Part shown: piece after piece, positions 43,363-55,350 of the stretch
Layout of the letters: each line of letters begins with the position of its first letter
Numbering within the stretch: position 1 is the first letter of the stretch
Source: Euborellia annulipes
Lineage: Eukaryota > Arthropoda > Insecta > Dermaptera > Anisolabididae
Length of the DNA: 64,000 bases
Direction of reading: 5' to 3'
Assembly (NCBI GenBank): GCA_023213315.1
Contig: JAKCPI010014315.1
Coordinates: 1-64,000 of the forward strand
The notes under the pieces: generated by a model
What the model was told of the DNA's origin: nothing
The model's database searches: none
What the model saw: the letters and a program-made list of their open reading frames with translations, nothing else
Made by a program: the position numbers and the translations under genes

Positions 43363-45503
43363 AAATAGTGTTTACAGTTGTGGCACAACAAGGATTTGTC
43401 TCTGAGATATAAGCTATAAATTATTTTCATAAAGTAGGGTCCAAGAGGGCGAAGACTCTTGCAAAGAGGTTCCCCGCAAAAGCCTGCCTTGGGCGATTAA
43501 ATTATAGCCCTATATAGACTACAGTATATATTTTATACTCGATGTTGAGCATGTTGGCTATATGTTCTCTGTTTTATTAAAAAGTTTACAATTTCATCTT
43601 AATCAGTTGACATTTTTTGGCATATCCACCAAACCGTTTTGAATTTTTTTTTTTTTATCAATCTTAATCCAACTTTTCTGAAATCTTTTGAACAGGTATG
43701 TAGAAGGACCTGTTTTGTTCCCAATTTTGAATTAAATATAGCTTTTAACACAATTTCCAAGATATGATGTGGGCAAGCTATATTCTTAACTTAACAAATT
43801 TTTCTCTAATAAATTCTCTAAAATAGCGCAGGTGTCCTTTACTGAAAGACACCACTCTTAAAGCGCCTCAAAAAAGCTAATATAATTCTGGAACCCCTAT
43901 TAATTGATCTTTATTGCCAACACTAATTACTATGGCTAGACACTCTACTATTTCTTTATCCATGAATGAAGGTAACCCTTTTAAGGCTGGAATCCAGTCA
44001 TAAATTGTCGTTTACATATGAACCCAAATGCTAGATAATAGAACGAATAGATTCTTATAAACAATGATGTTCCCAGGGGTTTGTTAAGAATAGGGCCCAA
44101 ATTTTTGGAAAGTGATATTAATGATTTTATTTATAATTCTAGATTCAAAATAGCATTAATAAAGAAATTTTTTAAGATTAAAAATTATAATATTAATTAT
44201 TTTTTCTGTCCAAATGGAGAAAATGGGGAGGAGTCACATGGAGTGAGGGGGAGGCGCTCTGTATTTTTTTAATTATGTTTTGTTATGTATCTTCCAGCAA
44301 AGTAAATTTTTGCTATTGTATGAAAAACCCAACTTGTGTTTTTATAAAATCCTATCTGTCTTTGGAATCATTATGTAATTTGCTTTCATAGGAAACATTC
44401 ATTATTTCTTAAGTTTTTAAATCGATTTTTCATTAAAGGTGGCCATAAGATCAAAATACCTATAACTGAATTGATATTAGTTGGGCAAAATTTCAGCTGA
44501 TTTTATATTCTTCATTTTTTTATTCTCAAAGCAATACCTTCAGGGACTTCAATATTATTTACATTTTAGGACGTGATGCGCCATTTTTTAGTACTCAATA
44601 AGCTATAATTTGACCACTCCTGTATTAATTTCAAAGATAAAATCACAGAGATTTATCTATATATTTAGGTTAAAAAAGTTCCTGGAAACTTGCACGATGA
44701 CATTTTTTATACGAGATTTCTTTGGTTTGGTTCCCCTTGGGATCTCCGTTTTAAGATTTAATTCATTTCACTTTTGCTTTTAAAATATAAAAACCACTTT
44801 TATTTACGACTTGTTTTTTTTCTCATATATATAGGTAGATTTTAATTTTTCATATCTCTCGAGTTGCTTACATAAAAGTAGAGACCAGAAGGTCCCCCAT
44901 ATTGAGAGAGGCCCGTCGGGAGAGATCCGCAGAATTGCTTGCACAAGTCTTTTCCCGTTTCGGCATCAAATGCGATTCATTTTTTATCCATTGATTCATT
45001 GGCAAATGTGGGACGATTGCATTTCTAAGGAATAACTTTTTAATTTCTATTTAACATTGATCGTTTTATTCAATTAAAAAATTTTTTTTTTACTTTTTTA
45101 TTTTTCTTTTTGTATGAATTAACACATTAATTAAAAGGCCTGTCATATCAATGTACGAAAGTAAGACGTATTTTAGTGAAATTTAATATATGAAATTTTG
45201 AAGTTTTTTTAATAAATATTCCAAAATAAATTTTAGGTAGGGCTGGATTTAGGTTGGTTGAAGCGTCGGGCACAAAAAAAATTGAGGACCCCCTAAACAT
45301 TAAATTTTTGAGTGTCCCTATGAAGAAGAAGTCGTCGCGACGTAGCGTAGTAAAGAAACCTGGTGTGGGTCGTCGGTGAAGTCACGGTTGTAATGATGGG
45401 CGAAAAAATTTGAGGCGATGGAATAAAAGTTTCACTTTAAAAAATTATATAATATTTAGTGAGCTAAAAAATTAGAATTTTTTTTATTAGGCTTGCCGTA
45501 CAA
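43363..45503. other. Long unassigned stretch
   Basis: About 2.1 kb without a recognised gene, RNA or well-defined repeat. It is slightly less AT-rich near 44870-45000 and near 45240-45400, where GGGCTGGATTTAGG and GAGGACCCCC suggest a decayed MITE end. Open frames up to about 63 codons look random. Confidence 0.4.
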
Positions 45504-46891
45504 GGTCGATTTTTAGTCGAGCGATAGTTTAGTCGATGGACATAAATGCATTAAAAAATCGAGTTGATCTGCAGTTGTCGTATGCGCAACTGCATTGAAC
45601 TTAATTATTATTATTATTAGGTTCACAGAGGCTAAACTACATTGACTGGCGCCCCCTCGGGGCACAAGTTAATGTCGCCCCCCCCATAAAAGTATTTATT
45701 AATATAGAATTCCAAAAATTGAAAATTTAAATACATTTTATTATTTTAAAAAATATTTTTTTAACAAATAAGTGCTCTGTATATTAAATTATGAAAAAAA
45801 TAGTTATTAAAGTCAGGATTCAGCGCAATCCATATACCCAAGAAAAACTCTTCTAAGGCATTTATCATAAAACTAGCCGCGCCGCCCGCCTTCGGCGGGC
45901 TTCGCGTCTAGCCAGGGGGCTGCGCCTCCTGGACCCTCCACCAGCTGGCTCGGGCCCGCCTGCGGCGGACCCTCGCCTTTCTTAATTATGAGAAACTGCG
46001 TGGCTACACTTACACAACTGCAAAGAATACTTAAATATTTCTCTATACATTTCCTATGGGAGAAATCGTAACTTTAAAAATTAATAACTCAAAAAGTTAT
46101 AGGAATTTCGGGACCTGAGTATTTTTCCGGGACTCTCCATAACGTCCTCTATAAGACTGCAAATTTCGTTTCAAAATTCCAACGGGAAGTTGGTCAAACA
46201 GAGCGTGACAGACGGACGGACGGACGGACAGACAGACGGACACACCGCAATTATTATATATAGATTTTCTCATATTTGTATTTGACTTTGATAACTATTT
46301 TGTTTCTACTTTCGTTAATAATTAACCGAATAAATGATTTTTGGCAAAGTAAATAACTATAGAATTTCATAAATACAAGATTTTTGCATTCAGGAATGGT
46401 AAAATGTTCAGGGGTGTGCAAATTTAAAAAACTGAAAAAATTCAATTTTTCTCAAGTTTTGGCCGAGTTTTGCACCACTAAATCACCTCAGATTGTACTG
46501 AAACTGGAATATTTCTATGCATTTTTACTATGTGTATATTTTTTAAAGAGTGACGCCTTAAAAAGATCTTGAAAATTAAAAATTAGAGCCACTTTATTAA
46601 AAATTATATTTTTCTCTATATATCTAATTGTTGGAGCAAAACTGATGGAATTTTTTGAATCAGCGCTATCCATATATACTCAAGAGTAGCTCATAATACC
46701 GTAGAAAAAAATTCACTGTTGAACAGTGATATCTAAGAAACAGTTTTATTAAGATATCTTAATGAATTGCCCCCCGGGTTTCTACCCCCTTGAACTGCTG
46801 CGCCTCCTCCCAGCATCGTGGGGTCTGCGGGGGTGTTATTTACGCCCCTGTATGTTCATTGACTAAACTATCGCTCGACTAAAGATCGACC
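45504..46891. mobile_element. DNA element with 41-bp terminal inverted repeats
   Basis: 45504-45544 and 46851-46891 are inverted copies with three mismatches. Shared words include TTTAGTCGAGCGATAGTTTA and its complement. The interior (about 1.3 kb) contains a Helitron (45873-46264) and G/C-run blocks (45655-45680, 46770-46830). No transposase is recognised and the target duplication is not evident. Confidence 0.75.
45873..46264 (-). mobile_element. Short non-autonomous Helitron
   Basis: On the minus strand it begins TCTATATATAATAATTGCGG and ends with hairpin GCCCGCC-GAA-GGCGGGC, a short spacer and CTAG, between A and T. At 392 bp it is the simple form of the 34860-35992 copy: one GC-rich unit instead of three and no SINEs. 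Confidence 0.9.
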
Positions 46892-46997
46892 GCGTGCGCC
46901 CAGTCTTAAAGTAGAAGTTTGAATTGTTATATTTAAAATTTGAAGAAATAAAATGACTTTTGTATTTAAACAATAGATAGCTCCCTGCTACTTTTTT

Positions 46998-47645
46998 ACT
47001 TTTTCTTACTTCTATATATGTTAATATATAGAGAGAGAAAGTATTGGATTCATGTCAAAGATTCGTTGTCGAGATTTTGATGGACGTTTTAAGGTCCCCT
47101 GAAACCAAAAAAGTGGATTTCGCGAAATGATCTGTCTGCGTGTCAGTCTGTCGGTCTGTGTTCACTTTTAAGGATGAAGGAATTGAGCTATGAGTCTGAA
47201 ATTTTATATTTAAGTTAGCATCCTCCTGGAGCGCGAAAATAAGCTTTTAAACAAAATCGGCCAAAAAGTACTAGTACTTTACTGATGTACTTTTTAAGTT
47301 TTTTTTCTATTTTCTCAAAATTGGTTCAAACGATTTTGATTAAAATTCAAAAATCAATTATTTTTTAGATGCTTTTTCAAATGTATATACTCATTTTGCT
47401 ATTAAAATTGTTTGAAGCACACTTTACTCTTGTACTTAATAGGAAGTTGGGAGAAATGGTTGCCATGGTAACAAAATATAAATATTTTTCTGTTTATAAA
47501 TTGTACATCTTGAATTTTAATATATCGCGGAAACAAAATATCTGGTGTGACAAAAAAATCTGGTATGACAAGCACAGTGTACAACTTTATTTTACCAAAG
47601 GTAAGAGAAAGTTGTGTGCTGTGCTACCAGTCACACCAGAATTTT
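46998..47645 (+). mobile_element. Complete HINE-A copy
   Basis: Sense copy from ACTTTTTCTTACTTC to a stem-loop closing CCAGAATTTT. The AAAAAATCTGG half-stem is partly duplicated (47538 and 47565). Confidence 0.88.
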
Positions 47646-47840
47646 ATCTATTGTTAAATTTATTATTAATACTTACAAAAGCATCCAATTGGTTATGCCC
47701 TGAAGATCTCGACGACCTCAGCCCCCACTCCCACCCTAACCATCTAAAACAAAACAAGAAAAAAGTAATAAACGATTAGTTTATATGACAGATAATGAGT
47801 ACATGTATATTGAGAAATATTTAAAATTTCTTCAACTTAC

Positions 47841-47879
47841 CCTGTAGACTACTTCTTTCGGCTCAACGAAGGCTTGATT
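47841..47879 (-). CDS. Candidate 39-bp internal exon, unknown gene
   Basis: On the minus strand, AGCTTTTAG precedes 13 codons reading NQAFVEPKEVVYR, followed by GTAAGT, a perfect donor. The interval 47646-49360 is nearly free of transposons, which favours real gene content. The exon is very short, so the splice signals are the main support. Its relation to the other candidate exons upstream is not established. Confidence 0.35.
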
Positions 47880-49015
47880 CTAAAAGCTAACCTAATCTCA
47901 CACTATCTATGACCGGGACGGCCATCTAAATCTAAAATGAAGTTCCTCTTCTTTCTTGAGACGGTCGCGAAACGCGAAACACTCCCGGAAGGCAGGTAAG
48001 CCCTTAATCAAGATAAATCGGAAACGAAACGGAGGGAACGCGCCCACAAACCCAAGGATAAGAGGAAAAGAAACAAACACACACACTCACAACCACATAC
48101 TCAACTCACAGATCAATTAATCTCCATCCACCTGCCTAATCAATGTCGTTTAATAGCGAACTAAAATAGAGCAGAGATAATTGATCTGATAATCATTCAC
48201 GAGTTAGGAAGGAAGCCCGGCCAATACAATACTGAAGATCCCCCTTGATTGCTCATCTCAGAAACAGAATGACGTTGTTCAAGATGCATGCTGAAAAAAA
48301 AGAACCCTAAATCTAACAACAACCTATACGAACTCCTAACATCTTGAACATTAACTCATTCTGTCCTGAAACAACCAAGGCCCAGAACTCAGCACTGATG
48401 GACAAAGAGCCTCGGAGAAAGAGAAAACACTCTTTCTCTCAAATGCGCGAAAGGGAGAAACACACGATAGAGGAATTCTCCTATTTCCCATGAGCAACGG
48501 TCAAATGTGAAATGATCCTCTACTGGAAGCCCTGCCTAAACCTAAATGGGACGAACAACAACACCCTATGCCAGTATTGAGGAATCAATTCACAATTGAA
48601 CGTCAATTCAAGAGAACATCAGAGAGTTCCGACAGAGAAGGCCTAAATCCCCATATAAATATACTGTATACAATAAATGCGTGAGCGTAGAGATTTTCTA
48701 AATATTAAGCGCCCATATATACTCTAACAATTGCTAGCTATATAATCTAATAAAAATTACGTGCATCTTAAAAATTAGGATATATAGTAGAAAAAAGTAA
48801 AAATAGAAAGAGACCCCCTTAGAAAATAATAATCGAATACACGCAAAACTTATATCCTAATACTGAATTACCAGTATACCTAGTATAAAAATAGCTAATA
48901 TAATAATGCATGCACACTTGAATTGTCTCATATGATGATGTTGCTCCCCCGTGGGGTAAAGGGATGAAATGAGTACTGTGCATGATCCATAAATTACCAA
49001 TGATCGTATGTATAC
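47880..49015. other. Repeat-poor stretch, possible intron
   Basis: About 1.1 kb of moderately AT-rich sequence without recognised transposons, between two candidate minus-strand exons. No other exon could be supported. Confidence 0.3.
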
Positions 49016-49077
49016 CTTTTGCATATTGAGCATTCATCCATCCCATTACCTTGAGAAACAAATTCTGCATTTGGGTA
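49016..49077 (-). CDS. Candidate internal exon, unknown gene
   Basis: After TTTTTATATTTCAG on the minus strand the frame reads YPNAEFVSQGNGMDECSICK and one more partial codon, ending AAAAG before GTATAC. CSIC is a CxxC pair, as in metal-binding or disulphide modules. A second donor, CAAG before GTAATG at 49049, would shorten the exon to 28 bp and allow another frame. I do not recognise the protein. Confidence 0.35.
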
Positions 49078-49239
49078 CTGAAATATAAAAACCTATTCTT
49101 TAATAAATTTAAATGTTAAATTTATGATATTATATGAAAGAAATTTGACAAATTATCTTAAAGTAATTTAAAAAAAAAAATTAATTTTTAATTTAAATCA
49201 TTAACTATCTAGAAGGGACTCTGAAATGGGAGAATTACA

Positions 49240-49245
49240 TTTATT
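49240..49245 (-). terminator. Possible polyadenylation signal
   Basis: AATAAA on the minus strand, about 125 bp past the stop codon of the candidate terminal exon at 49369. Confidence 0.35.
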
Positions 49246-49368
49246 AATAACATCCTAGCCATGCACCTATGTAAAATATCTCAAAATATTTAGGCCGAAA
49301 AAAAAATAAATAAATTTTGAAAATCCTAAACTGCTTACTCTATGCTCACGTAAATGTTCATACAGACT

Positions 49369-49497
49369 TTAAATGTAGCTGGTGTTCTCGATCGCTGTAG
49401 TGACTGCCTTGATGAGATCACCCTGAAGTATGCGTACGCCGCTTTGAAGATGTCCAATTCGAAGTTGCTCTGATGCCATTGCTTCATAATGCCAATT
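49369..49497 (-). CDS. Candidate 3'-terminal coding exon, unknown gene
   Basis: On the minus strand a branch-point-like GACTAATC and acceptor CCTTCTAG precede 42 codons and TAA: NWHYEAMASEQLRIGHLQSG, then VRILQGDLIKAVTTAIENTS and YI. The peptide is helix-like, and codon third positions are balanced rather than AT-driven, unlike random frames nearby. If right, this is the end of a gene whose other exons lie above 49.5 kb, and the exons at 49016 and 47841 would belong to a different or alternative transcript. The family is not recognised. Confidence 0.4.
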   Translation of the reverse strand, partial: NWHYEAMASEQLRIGHLQSGVRILQGDLIKAVTTAIENTSYI

Positions 49498-49509
49498 CTA
49501 GAAGGCGAT

Positions 49510-50868
49510 TAGTCGACTTCTAAAATACAAAGAAAAAATATAAATTAATTTTTATGTAATCTGACTCCTTCATTATGCATCTGTTTTAGAAATGAAGGCA
49601 TTAGTCTTGATTTATTAAAAGTGATTTTATATATTTTCAGGAGCATATTTGGGCATACAGGGATATAATCCTTACGAGAAAAAGTTGAAATGACGCCACT
49701 GCATTATACCTATTATTATATCTAGGTAATTTGGATTAGTCTTATTTTCAAAACAAATTCGAATTTTAATTTTATTTATAATACTATTCTACCGTCCTCC
49801 ATGGGAGGGCCGGGGGGCCTATCTAGTGGGGCAACTCGCCCCCTAGACCAGGCTTCAGTTGGCTGAACCCACCTTCGCCAATGGAAAAATTGGATTTGTA
49901 AGGTCCATAAAAGGGGCTTTCTTATCGTTATTCTATAAATATGGAGAATATATATAATCTATACGAAAAGATTTAATTTTAAATTCAATGTGATTATTCA
50001 TTTGCGATTTCTACATGAGAAGGGTTAAGAATTATTTCTATTTAAAAAAAAATCTCGTAATAGAATTAATTTGCTATAAAAGGTGAATTTTATTTTTAAC
50101 TTTTGAAACACATCTGGTAGAGAATATTTTAAAAATATTAATGGCCGATTAATATTTTCACCTAAAAAAGGAGAGAGCTGCGATCACTTGCAATTAACGA
50201 AACATTTGTTACTATACCATTTTTTTTTTTAGGTAAACACAAATTTAGTAATTTATATTAATAAAGATCGAAATAAAATGTATCATAAAATGTGCAATAA
50301 CATAAGTGAAGAAATTATGGAAATGAAAACTATGTTTAAACCCCCAAAGGGGTATTAATTTATAATTAAAGCAATTATTTAAATGTGATTGAAAAAAAAA
50401 TTTCCAAGGGAATTTCATCTGAAGGAAAAAGCAAATTCTATATATAGGCATATATTGTATGTATAAACAGGTAAAAAGAGATGTTCTGTTTAAAACAAAG
50501 TCTTTTGTAAATAACAAATTCTCACTCATGGTTATTTGCTTATCTCATGTTTGCGAATTCACTTTAAAATATATTTACCTTTCGCGTTGAATTCTTAATT
50601 TTTTTTTGCATTACATTAATGTGATTTTAACATTTCAATGACTAAATATAAATTAAAGCACAAATATTTTACTATATTTTAGTGAAATTTGATATTTGGC
50701 CTCTAAAATATATTATAGGCCCAGGTTCATATATTGCGAATTTTGACGAAAAATTACTGGATTTATTCAGATTAGTCGGAGAGTTGGCGTCGAAAATGGA
50801 CAAGAGTTTTCTGAAGGCTAAGATTTTCAGAATAGGTTGCATTTTAGTAATGGAAAGATACTCTAGAG
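49510..50868. other. Unassigned sequence
   Basis: AT-rich, with a GC-rich block at 49795-49870 (GGGAGGGCCGGGGGGCC and CAACTCGCCCC) that may be a decayed MITE. No gene could be supported. Confidence 0.35.
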
Positions 50869-51130
50869 CAGTGGTTTCCAAACTTTAAGTTAGCACGCCT
50901 CCCTTAAAAATAATTAATCTTATGACGCCTCCCCCCCCCCCCCATTTTATAAAATAATACAAAAACAAAAATTTTTAATACTAAAAAATATAAATTTATA
51001 TAAAAATATTTTTTTTTTATTTATTTTTATTTATATTAAAACTAGCAATCATTTGGAAAATTGGTCCTGGTGGCCAATATTCGCGCCTCCCCTTAGACTA
51101 GTCCGCGCCTCATAGTTTGGAAAACTTTGG
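50869..51130. mobile_element. Decayed hAT-type MITE
   Basis: Left end CAGTGGTTTCCAAACTTT and right-end complement CCAAAGTTTTCCAAACTAT are inverted and similar to the CAGTGGTTCTCAA-type ends of many animal hATs. CACGCCTCCC and GCGCCTC words follow at both ends. The flanking octamers do not match, so the right boundary is approximate. Confidence 0.6.
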
Positions 51131-51366
51131 TATAAGAGTATTTTATGGCTGGTGGAATTTATATCAGGAACGAAAGTTAGAAGAAAACGCAACCACAATT
51201 TTTCTTTAAAAATATATTTTAATAGCTGACGTTTCGGCCTTGGTCAAAGCCATCCTCGGATGACCACTAACAGCTCCGAGGATGGCTTTGACCAAGGCCG
51301 AAACGTCAGCTATTAAAATATATTTTTAAAGAAAAATTGTGGTTGCGTTTTCTTCTAACTTTCACT
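51131..51366. repeat. Near-perfect palindrome with hammerhead-like cores
   Basis: Two arms of about 105 bp meet near 51262. They share GAAAACGCAACCACAATTTT and GCTGACGTTTCGGCCTTGGT with their complements. Each arm holds CTCCGAGGATGGCTTTGACC..GCCGAAACGTC. It is a compact version of the 25719-26190 element. Confidence 0.8.
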
Positions 51367-51379
51367 CCTGAAGAAAAAT

Positions 51380-51632
51380 ATCTTTCACGCCCTAGAGGGG
51401 TACCTAAATTAAATATAAAATTTCAACCTCCTAGCTCAATTCCTTCATGCTTTAAATTGAACCCAAACAGGCACAGAGACAGAACATTTCGCGAAAACCA
51501 TTTTTTTGGATTCAGGGGACCTCAAAAGGTGTATATTCATCAAAGTCTCGACATCGAATTTTTGACATGAATCCAATACTTTCTCTCTATATATATATGT
51601 ATATTAACTTATACATATAGGTAATAGAAAGT
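51380..51632 (-). mobile_element. HINE-A left-half fragment
   Basis: It starts in TTTCACGCCCTAGAGGGG and runs to GGTAATAGAAAGT. The stem-loop half is absent. Confidence 0.8.
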
Positions 51633-51684
51633 AAAAATTCAAATCCGAATTGGGATTAGTTCTATATACAAAAAGATGCGGTGG

Positions 51685-52745
51685 AAATGCGAGCCTTCAC
51701 CGCGAAATTACTCTCAAAATAATTTGAATACATTTATAAATAATTATTTTAATTTTTATTTTATTTTGAAATTATTTTATTTTAATTTTCAACCCTTAAT
51801 CCACCCCTGTGTAAAAGTATATTAAGGAAATTTGATTAACAAAAATATAGGCCATATAGAAAGAATATAATGGTAAATAATGGTGACTTAAAAAAAGATT
51901 TTAAAAAATGCCCTCAGGCTTGGTGTAGTTGGTACTAATCTTACTTTTCTACCTAATGAAAAAAATCCCTACAAAATTCTGCAAGGGATTCAATGGGTTC
52001 CTAAGTCACCCAGTGTTATTATTATCTGTTTATGAGAGATTCGAAATCTTCAAAAATTAATTCCGCCCCAGTTATAAGAAATTTTAGAATTACATTAAAA
52101 AATAAATTATCCCACTATGCTATTTGCTAAATATTGAATATAAATTTTAACTCAAACGGAATGCACTTATTTTTTAGTAAAAGTATTAAAAAACATTGTG
52201 CATTATAGGTGATGGGGCATTAACCCCCCTGGTTAATGCTTTCATAACTCCAGGGAGAGGAGGGGGGGGGGGGGGCTTTAAGGAAATGCGAGCCTTCACC
52301 GCGGAATCACTCTCAAAATAATTTGAATAATTTATAAATAATTATTTTAATTTTTAATTTATTTTGAAATTATTTTATTTTAATTTTCAACCCTTAATCC
52401 AGGGGCGTATTTATGGGGGGGCGGGGGGCCGGGGGCCCGGGCCCCCCGAAATTTCCCAAACACATATACATATATAGGGATATACAGACATCAGCGCAAC
52501 AAATTTTTCCGCAGGATGGACAACTTTGGTTCCGCAATAGAAAAAATGTTCCTCAAAAAATTTCGTGTGAAAAAAAGTATAGTTTCTTAAAAAAAAATTT
52601 TCCTCAGAAAAATTTTTGAGTTCGGGCCCCCCCGAAAAAAATTTCTATATACGCCCCTGCCTTAATCCACCCCTGTGTAAAAGCATATTAAGGAAATTTG
52701 ATTAACAAAAATATAGGCCATATAGAAAGAATATAATGGTAAATA
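51685..52745 (+). repeat. Direct duplication of about 195 bp
   Basis: Copy 1 (51685-51880) and copy 2 (52284-52745, with a 260-bp insertion) share AAATGCGAGCCTTCACCGCG through AAGAATATAATGGTAAATA with few differences. About 400 bp separates them, including a partial SINE head at 51911-51940 (CCCTCAGGCTTGGTGTAGTT). Confidence 0.9.
52400..52659. mobile_element. 260-bp hAT-type MITE with preserved empty site
   Basis: The ends CAGGGGCGTATTTAT and CTATATACGCCCCTG are inverted, with an exact 8-bp duplication CCTTAATC (52392-52399 and 52660-52667). The first copy of the surrounding duplication keeps the uninterrupted target at 51794-51801. The core has a GGGCCCGGGCCCCCC palindrome and ACATATACATATATAGGGAT. 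A relative in reverse is at 62690-62962. Confidence 0.93.
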
Positions 52746-52905
52746 AGCAAATGGCTCAAATTGAAATGCCTGGACCCCCAATATGTATATTATTAATTAA
52801 TAACGGCTATCGTATAAAGTCTTATATGGCCTGAGTTGCCGAATAGACTGTGAATGCGTGTGTGAGTGTGAATGAGAAAAAAAGGTGTTTAAAAAAAAAA
52901 GATAA
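52742..52905 (+). repeat. 5'-truncated type 1 SINE
   Basis: Retains TTGAAATGCCTGGACCCCCA, GAGTTGCCGAATAGACTGTG, GTGAATGAGAAAAAA and an A-rich tail. The tRNA head is missing. Confidence 0.75.
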
Positions 52906-53194
52906 AAAAAAAACTAATTTTTTTTCAATGACACCTACACTCCCCATCCCCCTTTCACCAGCTTATATTCTCCCTCTGCCCTTAGTGAAATACAAAATAT
53001 TTAATTTCATATTCAAAAGAATCGTTTTTCGCAGTCAAATTATTTGATTCTATCATTTTTTTTTTCAACAATAAAATGCATAATAATTACTTTTAATAAG
53101 ACACTCAAGAGGGTGTGTTGGCTGACGGTGAGGTCAGGGTGGGTTACACTATATTAATTATTCACTTTAATTCACTTTGATTCACTTTAAACAC

Positions 53195-54117
53195 AAAAAT
53201 CTGGTGTGACTGGCGCACAGCACACAACTTTCTCTTACCCTTCGGTAAGAGAAAGTTGTGCACTGTGCTGGTCACACCAGATTTTTTGTGTCGAGATATA
53301 TTTAGTTTCCCATAGCACCTTAGTTTCAAACTTGCATTTTAAATGTTGATTGCTTGAAATAAACTATGGTTATTTTTCAAAATTTTAATCTCATATTTGG
53401 ACATTTTATACACAATATAGATTCGTAAATAAATACAAAATTTCATAAGAATTGGAAAAAAAAATTTTAAATGCGTAAAAAGTTCCAAAGGGGACCCCCT
53501 TTTGAATCGAAATTAACATACAAATCCCTATAGGATTTGTAGACAACGAGCAAATAGAATATAAAATACGAATCTGTCAGAGAGCGAAATTTTGTGACAC
53601 GTGGCGTCAGCGCTAGTTCAAATCTGTCAGATAACAAATTTGCGAGATATGCTCGTATTTGATTGGGCAAAAAATGCGCCATTTCTCATACTTTCCTATG
53701 AAATACAAAAATAAAGTGTGCTTAAGGGCAAAAGGAGAATATTCATTTTAAAGAGCATCTAAAAAATAATTGATTTAATAATTTAATCAAAATCGTTGGG
53801 GCAAATTTTGAGAAAATCGAAAAAAATTGAAAAAGTACATGAGTAAAGTACTAGTAATTTTTAAACATTTTAGCCAAAAGCTTCATGTCTCATGACCCAG
53901 GGGGGTAACCTAACTTAAATATGAAATTTCAGGATCCTAGCTCTTTTCGTTTTTGAGATATATTGTTCAGACAGACAGACACACACACAGACCATGTTGC
54001 AAAAACCACTTTTTTTATTCAGGAAACTTCAAAACGTGTATATCCATCAAAATCTCGACATCGAATTTTTGACATGAATCCAATACTTTGCCTCTATATA
54101 CATTGGTAAGATAAAGT
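53195..54117 (-). mobile_element. Long-form HINE-A
   Basis: Antisense counterpart of 38864-39906. It has a highly symmetric stem-loop (CTTTCTCTTACCCTTCGGT then AAGAGAAAG), the alternative middle segment (53310-53530) and the standard left half ending GGTAAGATAAAGT. Confidence 0.85.
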
Positions 54118-54645
54118 AAAAACAGCGTCAACGTTTCAGAGGAAAATAGTCAGACTCCGAGATGTCAATTTAAAATAAATAATAAATATTTCTATTTTAT
54201 TTTCCACTTTGAAAATAATTTGAGAAATAGAAAATATTTATAGTTTAGAGATTCGGTAGCCGAAAAACAGGTGTTTTATAAGGAATAATCGCGTTTTAGT
54301 TTTTTCCTATAAAGGGCGGAGGCAACAACTGTAATAAAAATGCTGTGAGATTGAGATTGATCTAGCAGATCTGGTGTTATTATCCTTTGTATGGAGTTAG
54401 TGCCGAGAGGTAGGCTCTGGACCTGCGTCCCTGGCCCAGTCTACTAGCGACTCGGTCACATTCGGGTCAGATCACGATGAATCACCTGAAAGGGTCTTCT
54501 CGGTTGCTTGGCAAATCCCCTCATCTCGTCTCATCTCATCTTTCTCTTTAATAAGTTTTAGAGAAAATAAAAAAATCTACTGACAGTGTTTATCACATCC
54601 TACGCTCTAGAGGACCACGATCTGTACCTCTGTATTTCTCCAAAT
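54118..54645. other. Unassigned sequence
   Basis: A GC-richer block at 54380-54540 (GGCTCTGGACCTGCGTCCC and a TCATCTCGTC run) has no recognised gene. The rest is AT-rich. Confidence 0.35.
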
Positions 54646-54647
54646 CC

Positions 54648-55256
54648 AAATATTTATATTTTATTACCATGGCAACCATTTCTCTTATCTTTCCTATGAA
54701 GTACAAGAGTAAAGTGGCCTTCAGACAATTTTGAGAACAAAATGAGAATATACATTTGAAAGAGCATTAAAGAATAATTGATTTTTGAATTTTAATCAAA
54801 ATCGTTAGAACGAATTTTGAGAAAATCGAAAAAAACTAAAAAATTACATCAGTAAAGTAGTAGATTCTTTGGCCGATTTTGTTCAAAAGCTTCGTGTTAT
54901 TTCCTAGCAGGGTGCCTAACTAAAATATAAAATTTCAACCTCATAGCTCTTTTCGTTCTTGAGATATTTTGTTCACAGTCACACACACAGACAGACAGAC
55001 CATGTTGCGAAAAGCACTCTTTTGGACTAAAAAAAAAAAAACGTATATATCCAACAAAATCTTGATATCGTATTTTTGACATGAAACTAATGTGTCTGTG
55101 TGCTCTGTGAACAAAATATCTCAAGAACGAATAGATCTAAAAGAATGAAATTTTACAAAAAAAGTTTGGTGTGACAAGCACAGAACACACCTTTCTCTTA
55201 CCTTCGGTAATCGAAAGTTGTGTGCTGTGCTACCGCTCACACCAGATTTTTTGTGT
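54648..55256. mobile_element. Two HINE-A fragments joined head on
   Basis: 54648-55092 is an antisense copy lacking the stem-loop half. 55087-55256 is sense-oriented and has an internal deletion that joins GAACGAATAGATCTAAA directly to the stem-loop. The two meet near ATGAAACTAATGTG. Confidence 0.75.
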
Positions 55257-55319
55257 TTTATGGGAGCTACTTGACTACTTGAAAAGTTCGTCATAGTCAA
55301 ATTTACCACTACACTGACA

Positions 55320-55350
55320 GTGAGTATTATTATTATTATTATTATTAATC
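55320..55350. repeat. ATT microsatellite
   Basis: Seven to eight tandem TAT/ATT units. The following 600 bp up to 55945 is AT-rich with no recognised feature. Confidence 0.7.

Noticed and set aside
43363..45500. Hidden gene in the 2-kb repeat-poor stretch
   Set aside because: I looked for exons with splice sites on both strands. Frames are short and AT-driven, with no convincing peptide.
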